A stretch of 64,000 nt of DNA, taken from the NCBI GenBank assembly GCA_002914845.1, contig JXTC01000134.1, positions 166,209 through 230,208 of the forward strand, read 5' to 3'. Numbering within the stretch: the first letter of the stretch is position 1; every line of letters begins with the position of its first letter. This document shows, one piece after another, positions 24,008 to 35,614 of the stretch. The position numbers and the translations under genes were made by a program. Below the pieces are notes generated by a model. It worked only from the letters and a program-made list of their open reading frames with translations, had not been told where the DNA came from and searched no databases. The DNA is from Trema orientale (lineage: Eukaryota; Streptophyta; Magnoliopsida; Rosales; Cannabaceae).

Positions 24008-24755
24008 AAATTAGACTTGTTGAACAGATCAAATTGAACAAACCCATTACTCAGCTCCAACTTTCACCACTTGACACCCACCATTAACAGTCTCAGTTAT
24101 TTTCATCTTCAAGCCCATCAAAAGACAAGTAATTTCTACAATAGAAAATGGAAAAATCAAACTCTATCATAATGAAATAAACATTTCAAACCAGTCAAAA
24201 AGAAGAATATGTATACAAATCAAATAAAGACAATTAAGCACATAAATAAACAAATCTAGGTGAAACTCTAGTATGAAATCAGTAACTTCAAAATAAATTA
24301 AAAAAACCCTTTCAAAGGACAATAAGAAATCCCAATAGATCACATGCAAAATCAATGAGACCAAGGAAGACAAAGTTCAGATTTTTCATGAAAATACAAA
24401 AGAACAGGAATAATCTACCTTAAAATGCTGATCCTTTTTTCAATGAAAGTATAAAACTTTTAAAGGAAAAACTGCCTGTGGATCAAAATAAATCAATTCC
24501 CACCCAAAATGTGGCTTCTCTATATCTTTTACAACACACCCAAAAGGCCATAAGTGCAAAAGATAAGAACAAAGTAAAGGAGATTCATTCATACAGATCT
24601 CTAAAAACTGAGAGAGACCCACCTCTTTGGAATCAAAAGCCCCTACCCCCACAAAGACCCAGATGCTAAAATACAAGATAGAGCAAGAAAAACCCACCAA
24701 GCAAATCACAGGACCAATTAAAAGCCATTAGAAAAGTAAGTCCCCAAAAGGGTAC

Positions 24756-24990
24756 CTGAGAGAGAAGTCACAAAGATCAGAGCTTTGCTTTAGCAGAGTG
24801 TGTGAGGAAAAAAGATGAGCACTCACTACTGTTGGGAGAGATAAAAGAGCAATGTGTAAGACCTCTTTCCCCTAAAATGTGTGGAGTGAGAGAAAAAGAA
24901 GAAGAAGAGAGAGATAGAAAGAGAAAAGCTTTCAGTTGTGTTTGGAAAGAGTTTGGGTCCATGAAGAGAGAGAAAGAGAGGGGTCAAAGC
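24756..24990 (-). promoter_or_regulatory. D6PK leader exon, with a leader intron
   Basis: On the minus strand a CT-rich leader (24890-24990) runs to a consensus donor after 24756 (CTCAG|GTACC). This implies a leader intron of about 0.7 kb before the coding exon at 24007. The acceptor could not be chosen with confidence. Long leader introns are common in plant kinases and often raise expression. Confidence 0.4.
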
Positions 24991-24999
24991 TGAAGAAAG

Positions 25000-27869
25000 A
25001 CTTTTTTCTTTTTTTCTTTATTTTTTTTTCTTTTTCTGGGTTCAATTATTTCAATGTATTTGTCCGAAATACATGGGTCTGAATCAACATATGGGCCTCC
25101 CAAGTCTCCAATCTGTCCCTCATGCTATGGTGAATTTTTTAAGTTTTTTTTTTCTTTTTTCTTTTTCTTTTTCGCATTTGGGGCTTCAATTTCTTTGGAA
25201 TATCCAGAGCTGTCCCTATAGTTTGTGCTCACTTTGAATGGAAATTAAAAATTGAAAATATTATTAATATTAGTGTTCTTTCTTAAGTATCAACAATATT
25301 AAGTGGTCCTGACTCTGGGTGAGCTGCCTTTACAATTTTTGGTTGTGGATAAATATTGGGTAAATGGTCCACAACATGTCAGTTGATGAGACCATCATCA
25401 GATCAAATGGTGAGGATTTAATTTACTGAAAAATATTGAAATGAGTGGGGCCATTGATCAATTGTTATTGGTGGGGATGAGAGTTGGCAAATAATTGGGT
25501 TTTGGGTGCAGATCATCATGTAGAGACATTTTCTTTAAAAATTTAGATTTAGAAACAAATAATTAATACCATCCTATAAACAAAACAACCTCAGCATTAC
25601 AATTTTTCTCTTGACCAAAGTAGATCTAGTTGAAATTAAATAATTAATCTTTCTTGGAAGTGGGTTTTCGTTTGCATGTTCAATAGGGTCAATGGACGAG
25701 ATTAGGAATATTTTGGACCCAAATGATATTTTTAAGACCATTTTTTTAGTCAAATTATTTTTATTATGATTATCATTTATCAGTGACAATAAAATGACTA
25801 GTTCTATAAAATTTTTCTTAAAAAAAGTCTTAAAAATGTCATTTAGGCTCGAATCACTCATACCGCATCCAAATCTTGTCCAATAGAGGTAGGGACTAGG
25901 CTTAACCTTTCGCAAAACTTGGCCACTCATATGTAAGTATGGCTTAGACTTTTCATATCATGTTTGGGGCAAAACTTTTAAACTATAAAGTTTTTTAGAA
26001 CAAAAGAAAAGTCATATTTTGAGGGAAAATAATAATAATTAATAAAATTTTGTAAAAATCATAGACCAAAATTCAAGGATATTAAAAAGTCTAAGCCACC
26101 TCATTAATGCAAACAGTTGTGGAATAAGTAAAATGGCCACTCATGCTCTTCTACAGCATACTGTCTCTGAATTTTGTACAAAACATACCCAACAGCTAAT
26201 GTTTCCAAATTGATTGATTCTTTCTTCTCTATGGCAAACATAGACAGCATCACTTAAATGCCATAATCCTCCTTTCAACAGCTTCTAGTTTAAGTTAAGT
26301 TCATTACTTGGTAAAAAGCATAAATATCAAGGTACTGTAACTCTTTGTTTGGTAATATTAGTTACACTTGCTATAAATACCCACATAAAGAAAATAAATG
26401 TATGTTATTTATTAACCATATTATGTTGCTTACCCAAATTAATCAAGTGCATTCAACAGGAATAGGAGCAACATTTAGGACCATCAATTATGTTCGTTTG
26501 GTCTCTATTAAGTTTTTTTTTGTATTTTTTTTTCAAAAAAATTGCCTCTAAATTTCTTTCTTTGTTTCATGGATATTGAGAATATGAATGCTCGGATAAG
26601 GTTCTTTGCAAATGTGTGGTCTAGTGGGAACTAATGACTTGTGCTAATTTTGTGCCCACTAAGCCATAAAAATAACTTTGATTAAGTAGTAGAACAACCC
26701 CACCACCAGGCACACCCACCAAACTAAAGAAAGAATCACCAAAATACTAATAGGATTTTGGCTGAGTGGAAATGGAATGAGTTGCTTGATATTAAGTTTT
26801 CTTCAAATTAATTAAGTTTTTGGCCGAGTTACTTATAAATTACATCATTGACATACAAATATCTTTCATTGTTGGTCAGATTTGGTCAAAGTTCTGGAAG
26901 AAAATGCAAGGATAACCTTAATCTAATGAATGTAGTCTTGCAATTAAACACACTCTTTCTAAGAATAACCTAAAATGTTAAGAATCTCTGGAAATTTGAA
27001 TCAAAATTAGATGTGGTATTTCTTGTCTCAGAACCGAGATCTTCGTGATTTTGGAACTTCGAAGAATAAAGGGTAGTCAGATTTTCAGAGGTACAAAATT
27101 CCTAACTATGAATATAGAATTTTAAAATATTAGGGTTTTTTTCTTTTAGAGGGGAAAAAAAAAAGAAAGAAAGAAAGAAGAAGAACCAATTTGTTTGTCA
27201 ATGACTTTTCATATGATATGACACTCTCAAAGTAAGATCTCTACGAAGCCAAAGTGTATTTATGAGTTGTAATGTACTAAATTGGAAATGTTTCAAGGCC
27301 TGCGCGCTCAGCACTATCCTCCAGCCTAGTTGAACAAGATGTACCATGTAGTGTGCTTTTCATTGGGCAGCTTGCTTGCTTGGTTTGACATAGGGTTAAA
27401 GTTACACTTCTTATCGTTTCTAGCTTTGTTTTTATCTTGTTTGGAAAACGTAAAATCAATTATTATTATTATTATCTTTTGTTCATATTTGGCATTTACG
27501 ATCGATGCTGCTAGAATCCAAAGCCCTTTTGTATTTATATATCGCCCCTAGATCCAGCTCAATGGAGCATCTTAATTGAGAGTGATTACTCAAGATTATG
27601 TTGGGAGAGAAGAGAGTACAGAATGTTTGAATTATCCAATTTCTTTGGGATTCTGTTTTGGAGTTCTCAGAGTCAATTAGAGAGTAAAAGATTGTAAGAA
27701 AAGTCGGATACCTAACCCAGTTTCCTTTGATGAACCAAAAGCCTGACAATATTTATTACGAGAGGTAGGACCATATTATAAACTATATGACTCAGGTCGC
27801 TTATGCAAATATATTAAATTTTTACAGGTTGCCAATTTTAACTATACGTGAATAGTAATTTTTTACCAG
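25000..27869. other. AT-rich intergenic DNA upstream of D6PK
   Basis: There is no supported gene here. It holds the D6PK promoter near 25000-25400 and scattered short frames with no family resemblance. A less AT-rich piece at about 27270-27760 has no homology that I can name and could be an old repeat end. Confidence 0.45.
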
Positions 27870-27876
27870 TTAAGTT

Positions 27877-30331
27877 CACTTTTTTTTTTTTTTGAAAGGG
27901 AAAAGGTTGATTCTTAAAAACTAATATCACCAGTCACACAAGAAGATAAAAAAATAGGACAATAATCAAGTCAGTGCATTTTACTGGACAAAATAAAAGC
28001 CTTATTTGCCAATAAATGGGCCACTTTATTTTCATTACGAGGAATAAAGCGACAAGAGCTACGGTCAAATGAAGTAAAGACTTTACATCAGAATAAATAA
28101 TATCAAGGTCTCCCAAGGAGTCACTAGAATTCAAGCCATAAATAACAGATTAAGCATCAGATTCAATTATAGAAACAGGGACACCCCACTCAAGAGCTGC
28201 GAGCAAACCATAGCAAATATCCAGGAATTTTGAGCATTCTACTGAAAAGGATCCTCGCAGTCGTGTAGAGCAAGCTGCAAGGACTGTCCCAAAATGGTCC
28301 CTGAACATTATCCCAATGCCAATATAATCAGCGCTAACCCAAACAGATGCGTCGCTATTCAATTTAATACAATCAATTCTAGGGGCCTGCCATAAACGAG
28401 GAGATTCCAAAGCCGGTGGGGACTTACAAGTGAAAACACTAGTGACATCTTGATATTCATATAAAAGGGAGTCTGCAAAGGCGGCCTGTGAATCTGCAGA
28501 ACGAGCGACTCCTCCATGGAGAACATGGTTTCGTTCTCTCCAAACACTCCAGATAAAAGTTCCAAATTTCTCAAAGCTTCTTGAGAAAGATGCCAAAAAA
28601 CTGCCAACAAAGTTTCAGCTACATCCTCTTACACATAGCCCTTGATTTGTTTCCAAAAATCATATTGCTTCCAAACTTTCTTCGCACGAACACAGTGAAA
28701 TAAAGCATGTGCTATTGATTCAGATTTACCACAATGAGTGCAATTAGGGTCAACCGTGATCTACAGACTAATAAGTTTTGTGCACACAGGGATAGTTCTA
28801 TTAAAAACCCTCCAGATGAAGACTCTAATTTCTGGAGGGATCCGTAGTTGCCACATCTTTTTCCACCAGCAGTTAATAGACGTGGAGCTTGATCCTTCCT
28901 AGTGAATTTTTTCCTGCAGCAAAAGGTTATAGCCAGACCGGACAGAATATTCCCCTCCAGGTTCATAGTGTCATAAAAGTTTGTCTTCCCTACGCGAAAT
29001 ACTCAGAGAAATAGCTTGGATAATGTCTGTATCGATAGCCCAAAAGTGGTTCTCTATTGCCTTGTCATCCTAAACCCCAGGACTACAAATCAGATTATTA
29101 ACTGTCAACTCTGGATGACTAGCCGGAGTGATAGGATGAAATGAATTAGGACGTGGTAGCCAATGATCTATAAAAGCTCGAATATTTTCCCCACTTCTAA
29201 CTCTCCATCTTGTGCCTTTTAGAATAAGTTCCCTACCCCATAAGATACTCTTTCATAAGTACGAAGAGCCACTTTTAGCTCTAGTAGATAAAAAAGACTT
29301 TTCAGGAAAATATTTACTTTTTAAGATGCGGCCAGCAAGAGAAGAGGGGAACTGAATTAATCTCTAAGCCTGTTTAGCAACTAAAGACTGATTAAAAAGT
29401 TAGAGATCCTGGAATCCAAGACCGCCCAACCCTTTTGGCATACACATACGGCTCTAACGAATCCATGCGTTATTCTTTTCACCCCCTGATAACCCTTACC
29501 AAAAGAGTAGAATGATAGATCGAAGATCGTTATAAAGAGATATTGGCAGTTTGAAGATGCTCATCACATAACTAGGAATAGCTTGTAGGACCGATTTAAT
29601 TAACACTTCATGACCCCTAACAGAAAAGAGACTCTGTTTCTATCCTTGAATTCACTTCCAAACTTGATCTTTAAGAGCTAAAAAAGTGCGATTTTTTATT
29701 TCGACCCACCACCGTAGGGAGACCCAAGTAAATATTATGAGAGTAAATAGCTTGAACACCCAGGATAGTTTGAATTTCTTCTCTACTAGATTCTAACACA
29801 TTTGGACTAGAAGTAATAGCCGATTTTTCCAAATTTATCTGTCGTCCTAAGGCTTTCTCATACATTTCCAATATGTTTCTAATAGCTCAACAATCTTCTC
29901 CAAGAGCCCGAGAAAAAATGATAGAATCAACTATAAATAGGAGGTGACTCAATCTCGGCCCCGCTCTTAAACACTACATACCAACCAGATGGTTAACTCC
30001 TTCTGCCTCTTTGATCAAAGACGAGAAAGCTTCTGCACAAAAGAGGAAAAGATAGGGTGAAAGAGAGAACCCTTGTCTAAGTCCTCTGGAAGGAATGACG
30101 CATCCTTGGGGAATCCCATTCAGACATAATACGAATTTGGATATCGATATGCAATCATACACCATGGATACTCAGTGCTCAGGGAAGCCCATGCACTCCA
30201 TCATCCTTATAATGAAGACACATTCGACATGGTCATAAGCTTTGCTCATATCCAGTTTGAGAGCCAAAAAACCCTTCCGACCATTACTTCTCTTACTCAT
30301 GGAATGTAGAAGTTCAAAAACAACAATCAAG
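27877..30331 (-). mobile_element. 5'-truncated, decayed L1-type LINE (non-LTR retrotransposon)
   Basis: The minus strand reads the 3' half of a plant L1 element. Reverse transcriptase pieces come first: motif A LKLDMSKAYDHVE near 30250, then GIPQGCVIPSRGLRQGFSLSPYLFLFCAEA (30165-29990) and INLEKSAITSS with YLGLPTVVGRNKK (29850-29690). A zinc-finger RVT region follows near 28970-28700. Last is an RNase H-like domain (KLNSDASVWVSADYIGIGIMFRD, ESDA) at 28596-28000. A poly-T run at about 27880 is the element's poly(A) tail. The catalytic FADD box reads FIVD (29918-29950) and several stops and frame changes break the frame, so it cannot be active. GTTAAGT flanks both ends (27870-27876, 30332-30338) as a possible short target-site duplication. 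The missing 5' end is typical of LINE insertion. Confidence 0.85.
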
Positions 30332-30499
30332 GTTAAGTCTTATGTGCGGTACTAGAATTATAAGGACTCAAAAACTCTGCAATTAGATAATATTAAGAGA
30401 TACTTGTGGCAGCTTAACACTAACCACAGTATGACTCCTATGTTTCTATTTCTGCTTGGTAGTGAGTACCACTTAGTTTGAGGCGAGATTTTTCACTGA

Positions 30500-31640
30500 A
30501 ATGCATCTTTAATTTTAAATATAAAAATTTCATGAACTTGAAATAATTTAGTAAAATTTACGATAAACTCAATTATTTGGAGCAAAATCCAATAAACTTC
30601 CCTAATGTTAATTATATTAGGGGGAAAAAATGTGTTCATGTTAGATTTTTAAGGGTTAAGTCCTCATTCTTATATTTGTAGCTTTTAGGTTCTCGTTTTA
30701 AGATTTTTGTTTTACTTTAATCCCTTTTAATCTTTTCTATTCAAAACTACTGTCAATTAGCACTTGCTCAAAATGTGCTAATCTCAGTATATGGGTAAAA
30801 TTGGAAACAAATATAAATTATTATTAAAAAAAATAAGAGGTAAGTTATCATTTTCGTTCAAAACGGAGTTAAGAAATTAGAAAAATTTCTGTGGTTCCAA
30901 TATCAATCTATTTTAGTCCAAGTATTCATCTATTCCATGAATAAACTATGTCTCACCTCTTAGAAAAAAATGAATTTATCTTTCTTCAAAGCTATCTAAT
31001 ACTCCAACCTTTATAAATTTTGTCATTATTTTTAGGTCTTGATAACCATTATCATTAACCCGACGTGTATGAAAAAATATTTGTAATTTTTAATCTTATT
31101 TACTACCTAAGAATCATGTTCATATACAATTACGAAATATATGAAGTAATATAACCAACATAAAATGAATTACCACACTTCAACATAAAATGGTCAATGA
31201 AATGACACATATATGCATTCTAGATAGATAAATACTTGGACTAGAGTAGATCTATATTGGAACCATATAAACTTTTTCAATTTCTTACCTCTGTCTTGAT
31301 GAAAATGATCTTTTTTTTTTAAATAATAATTTTTCTTTGTTTCCAATTTTATCTCTGATGAGCATTTTTTGACAAGTGCTAATTAACAGTAATTTTGGAC
31401 AAAAAAGATTAAAAGAAATTATAGTAAAATAAAAATTTAGGAATAATGACCTAAAAGCTACAAATAAAAAAAAATAGAGGCTTAATCCTAAAAAAAAAAA
31501 AAAACTAATAGAAACACTTTTTTTTTCCTAATAGAACTAACATTGGGGAGGTTTTACTCCAAATAATTGAGTTCAAGGTTAATGGTACTAATTTGTTTCG
31601 AGTTCAGAACATTTTGTTTATTAAAAGGCCTTAATATTAT
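30500..31640. repeat. ~1.1-kb imperfect inverted repeat (foldback element)
   Basis: The left arm (about 30500-30965) and right arm (about 31200-31640) are reverse complements with moderate divergence, around a loop of about 230 bases. Paired words include ACTCAATTATTTGGAG with CTCCAAATAATTGAGT, GGTTCCAATAT with ATATTGGAACC, CCAAGTATT with AATACTTGG, and GGTAAG with CTTACC. No coding sequence is visible. It could be a large MITE or foldback transposon, or an inverted duplication. Terminal duplications were not identified. Confidence 0.75.
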
Positions 31641-32044
31641 AAGAGTAGGATTTCATTGGTATAAAATAATGCCTAAAAATTCAAAGCAAAATTTATTTTA
31701 AAAACTAAAAGCAATAAGAAAAAAGATCTTTTTAGCATTATGTTCTATTTTGACGCTCGACTATAATACATGTTCATTTTTTTTTTTTTTAAAAAAAAAG
31801 TTACGTTCTAAAAGGCTAGTATATCAATTGATATGGTGAGTATACAAATTGATTAACTCGATATAAGACCTGATAAAGTGGTATAAAAATTGGATCTATT
31901 ACATAAGTTGATATACCCAATGTAAAAACTAATAAATTTGGCCATCAATCCAGTAAAAAGAAAAGAGATATGTACTAGACTAAAATGTAATAAAAGGTAC
32001 ATTTTACTATATTACTAACAAAAGGAGGGCGGGGGGAGAATTAG

Positions 32045-32310
32045 AGTATGTGTCATTTTTTTACATTTTGGTTTAATAGATATTTATTTATAATTAAATG
32101 GCCGAGGATATGTATTTTTACATTTGGTATACCTACTTATATTACCAACTTTAAATTATATACTGAGTGTTATATACTGAGTATATAAATTTTTATATTG
32201 GGTTTACACTCAGTGTATATATTAATATACTAGTCATTTTACTGCACCTTTGATAATAGACATTTACTTAAAATGGGTCTAAAATTAAGTCATTTTGCCA
32301 TAAGACCAAA
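32045..32310 (+). repeat. dispersed ~270-bp repeat, copy 1
   Basis: It runs from about 'GTGTCATTTTTTTACATTTTGGTTTAATAG' to 'GGTCTAAAATTAAGTCATTTTGCCATAAGA' and shares its order of words with copy 2 at about 32450-32705. The internal part includes 'GAGTATATAAATTTT' and a run of TATAC words. No coding capacity. It is probably a MITE or other short non-autonomous element. Confidence 0.7.
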
Positions 32311-32449
32311 AAAAAGAAATAGTTAATTTGATTTGGGCCGTTTGTCGGTAATGGGCTTAGGCATCATTTGTTGGGCCCTTGGCCTAACTATACCCAATTT
32401 AATGATTTATGTAAAACTCGTAAAAAACATTAAATTAAAGAAAATTTAT

Positions 32450-32705
32450 GATGGGTGTCCTCTTTTTATACTTTGTTTTAATAGATAATTATTTTTCTAT
32501 TCTTATAGTTAAATAATTAGATATATATATTTTTACACTTACTATTTTTAATTTATGTAATGAGTATATAAATTCTATATTAGATATATAATATTTTACA
32601 CGCGACATACACTAATATATTGATCATTTTGCTATAACATTTGATAAATAGATATCTACTTAAAATAGACCAAAAATTCAGCCATTTTGTTATAAGATCT
32701 TTTTC
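32450..32705 (+). repeat. dispersed ~270-bp repeat, copy 2
   Basis: Same order as copy 1 and the same orientation: GGTGTCCTCTTTTTATACTT at the start, GAGTATATAAATTCT in the middle, and 'TAGATATCTACTTAAAATAGACC' with 'CAGCCATTTTGTTATAAGAT' at the end. The two copies are about 135 bases apart. A third, inverted copy lies at about 63418-63690. Confidence 0.7.
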
Positions 32706-33664
32706 TTTTAGTCCTATTTAACATATTTATTTAAATTTTTAATAGAAACCAACTACAGAGAAATTTTTCGAAGTTTAGATACCAATGTTAATTGCTAATA
32801 CTATTGTGCCCTTAGATTTGGCAGAAACTTTATGCAATAAGTATCAAAGATCATGGATTAAAATATCACGATATTTATCGATATTATTTGTATTTTGAAG
32901 TGTCAACATGGATATTAGGTAGAAAAATATTTTTTCCTCTGTATCCATATTTTAATCAGTATATATGTTTTACATAAATAATTTTCAAAACTATTCAAGC
33001 AAAATAACTTAGGAAAGATATTGTTTGTACTAAGACGAACATTTCTCTTATGATTTTCAATATCCAAAAAACTCGTTTTGATATTGAATAAATTTTAACT
33101 ATTTTATATTATCATTTATTTTTATATATTTTCATTGTAATTTAGAACTAGTTACAATTTGTAAGGTATTAATATGAAATATATTCTTCTCTCAAAAAAA
33201 AAAAAAAAATGAAATGGATTCAATAAAATATTGTGATATGCACTATAATTTTAAAATTATTCTATGAAATAAAATTCAATTAGTCTTTTACTACATGCGT
33301 ATATTTTGTTATCTTACATATTATATATAAGATTTTTTTGAATAAAAACTAATCAAATTTATGCAATATCATTTATTTTAGCATATCTTATAGTTTCACT
33401 TGAAAATTTTTGTGTTTTAAGACAAATTTCAGTAATTTCCTATAATATTTTCGACATTGACATTGTCATCAATATTATCCGTAAAATCAAACATTGGTAT
33501 CGGCACTAACATTTTAATCCTTGTCAAAGATGCAACAGACTAACCAACGATAAATTCACAAACGCTTCAAAAACCAAAACGATAAATTTTAAAATTCAAG
33601 GACCAAATCAAAATGTTCCCAATAGTTTAAGGACCAATAGGTAATTAGCAAAAAAGGGTTCACT

Positions 33665-33892
33665 ACTGTAACCGGACGGCGAGCAACAAAAGAGGAGACT
33701 CAAAATCAAATCCAATACCCAATAACAGAAACACTCTCCAAATCCTATGGTCCCAACCTTGAGACCCCCAAAATCAAAACCCTAAATTCAAAATCAACAC
33801 CACACGCAAACAATCCCAAATCGCTCCCTATAGCACCCAATTACCAAAAACCCATCTCCCTCAACCAAAGCTTCTAGGCCCACCGCGTTCAG
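33665..33892 (+). promoter_or_regulatory. MED32 leader exon
   Basis: A pyrimidine- and A-rich leader ends at a donor after 33892 (TTCAG|GTATGA) and joins an acceptor ending at 34062, nine bases before the MED32 ATG at 34072. The transcription start is estimated only from the composition change near 33660-33690. Confidence 0.45.
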
Positions 33893-34071
33893 GTATGAAA
33901 ATTTTCGAATACCCTTTTTATAATTTTCCCATATTTCATTTTCTTGTTTTATTTTCTGGGTTTTTTTTTCTTTTTTTTTTTTTGTGGGGATAATATTATC
34001 TGCAAAATTTTCAATTTTTCTACTTTGATTCCCATTTCATGGAGTTTGACCTCTAATTTCAGTTTGTGAGA

Positions 34072-34533
34072 ATGGACAATATGGTTGATACTTTAAACAA
34101 TGCATACCAAGAGTTTGTTGGTGCAGCGGCTAATGTGCTTGAAGCGAAGGAGAGTAGTGTTGCCCAGAAGACATTGTCCACTGATGCTGCTCTCGAGAAT
34201 TTCAAGCAGAAGTGGGAACTGTTCCGGGTGGCTTGTGATCAAGCCGAGGAGTTTGTGGAGTCTGTCAAGCAAAGGATAGGATCAGAGTGCCTGGTGGACG
34301 AGGCGACGGGCTCGGTGGCCGGGAAGTCCTGTGGCAGCGGCAGCACGTCGGCCTCGGCCGCCACGGGCCTCCCGCCGATCAGTGCTGTTCGGTTGGAACA
34401 GATGAGCAAAGCTGTAAGGTGGCTTGTGATTGAGCTGCAACATGGTTCTGGATCTTCAGCTGGTTCAGCTGCTCATTCCCACCCATCAGCAGCTCCTTTT
34501 GATGCTAGGTTCACTGAGGATTCGGCTCAGTAG
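34072..34533 (+). CDS. MED32: Mediator of RNA polymerase II subunit 32 (MED32)
   Basis: A single coding exon of 153 aa. The open frame extends to a GTG at 34066, but the ATG at 34072 fits family starts (MDNMVDTLNNAYQEFV). The core ALENFKQKWELFRVACDQAEEFVESVKQRIGSECLVDEATG and the C-terminal ISAVRLEQMSKAVRWLVIELQ are near-identical to Arabidopsis At1g11760, and FTEDSAQ closes it. A low-complexity Gly/Ser/Ala linker (about residues 83-103) separates two helical parts, and a Ser/His/Pro-rich tail follows. MED32 is a plant Mediator tail subunit (equated with animal MED29 by some authors) that works with MED2 and MED33 in stress and phenylpropanoid gene control. The linker is GC-rich (34300-34380), unlike its surroundings. 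Consensus donor-like GTAAGTGATT at 34560 allows a 3' leader intron. Confidence 0.95.
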   Translation: MDNMVDTLNNAYQEFVGAAANVLEAKESSVAQKTLSTDAALENFKQKWELFRVACDQAEEFVESVKQRIGSECLVDEATGSVAGKSCGSGSTSASAATGLPPISAVRLEQMSKAVRWLVIELQHGSGSSAGSAAHSHPSAAPFDARFTEDSAQ

Positions 34534-35614
34534 GACTGGCACTCCATTGCGAAAAATGGTAAGTGATTCAGCTTGAGCATCTTTGAGGAGGATCACTGAA
34601 TTTTGATTCGTATAGCTATGCGTGTTTTGGATTTTGTTTCTGTGATTTGTAAAGACTTTACTAACTAGCCACATGTCAGTGACATTGTTATATCTGATGT
34701 AGTTATGAGTGTTCAATGGAGAGGCCTTATGTTTTAATGTTGTTCCTGTTATTGTTCCTTACTATATGTGCTTTATTTCCACGGTGAACATATAGTATGG
34801 AAATAAGGTTAAATCTGTGCCTTGTGATCTTCTGAAATGCTACGGTCTTAAGCTATAGAAGCAGCAACTGTAGGAAGGGCAGCTTTGTGCGTTTTGGGTA
34901 CTCATATTTTACCTCTGTTTATGTTCCGAGTGGTTAAGATTTAGAAGGGTTGAAAGTTGGGCAGGACTAATTATTTGTTGACGACGTTGAATAGGATGAC
35001 TGTCAAAATTCATTGAAACTTTTGTTTAGGACTCCAAATGGTCAGGTAAAGAGGTGTAGTGTAGGCATGGTTCATCTTGGCAATCGCTGAATTAACTTCT
35101 TTGACGTATGGGTAGAAAGAAGAAAGGATGAATCAAGTTGGAAATTGCTGTTCATCTTAAAGAGCGCTGTAACAAACGACAGAAAAACCGAAGGTTTTCT
35201 TTTCTTTTTTTTCCCTATTGTTTTTTAAACAAAGTAAGATGTCGCTACCAAAATTAGACTATGCATGTGACCACAATAGATGGTAGAAATTTTGTTTGAC
35301 GAATAATGTAACTCTTTGTGCAAATAAGAGGCAAAGAAGTTTCTTCCGCTTTCTGTTTCTTTTTTTCTGACCAAGTAAGATGGAAGATGGACAATATCGA
35401 TTTGAAACCCAGAAAGTTAATAAGAGGACAGTGACTTCACTGGTCAATGACTCCGGCCGCTTGTATCACAAATCATTAGGAGAAAGATGGCCTTCTTTTC
35501 TTAATTGCAACGAACAAGTAGCTTTTACAGAAACAGGTTCTTGAAGAAAGAAAACCTTCTATAAATTAAAATTTTTTATCAACTTAAGAAATACATTTAT
35601 ACTTGCATTCTATA
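34534..35614. other. shared 3' space of MED32 and RPAC1
   Basis: The two genes converge here with about 1.08 kb between their stop codons. The space should hold both 3' untranslated regions. No gene is visible. A possible MED32 3' intron donor is at 34560. Confidence 0.5.

Larger units (their letters stand above)
31650..33650. other. AT-rich intergenic DNA upstream of MED32
   Basis: Apart from the two dispersed-repeat copies listed separately, this stretch has no coding sequence. It is dense in homopolymer and TA-rich tracts. The last ~100 bases approach the MED32 leader. Confidence 0.5.

Noticed and set aside
27270-27760. A possible separate gene or LTR end in less AT-rich DNA
   Set aside because: No domain, no clear splice pattern and no matching second LTR; the evidence is too thin.
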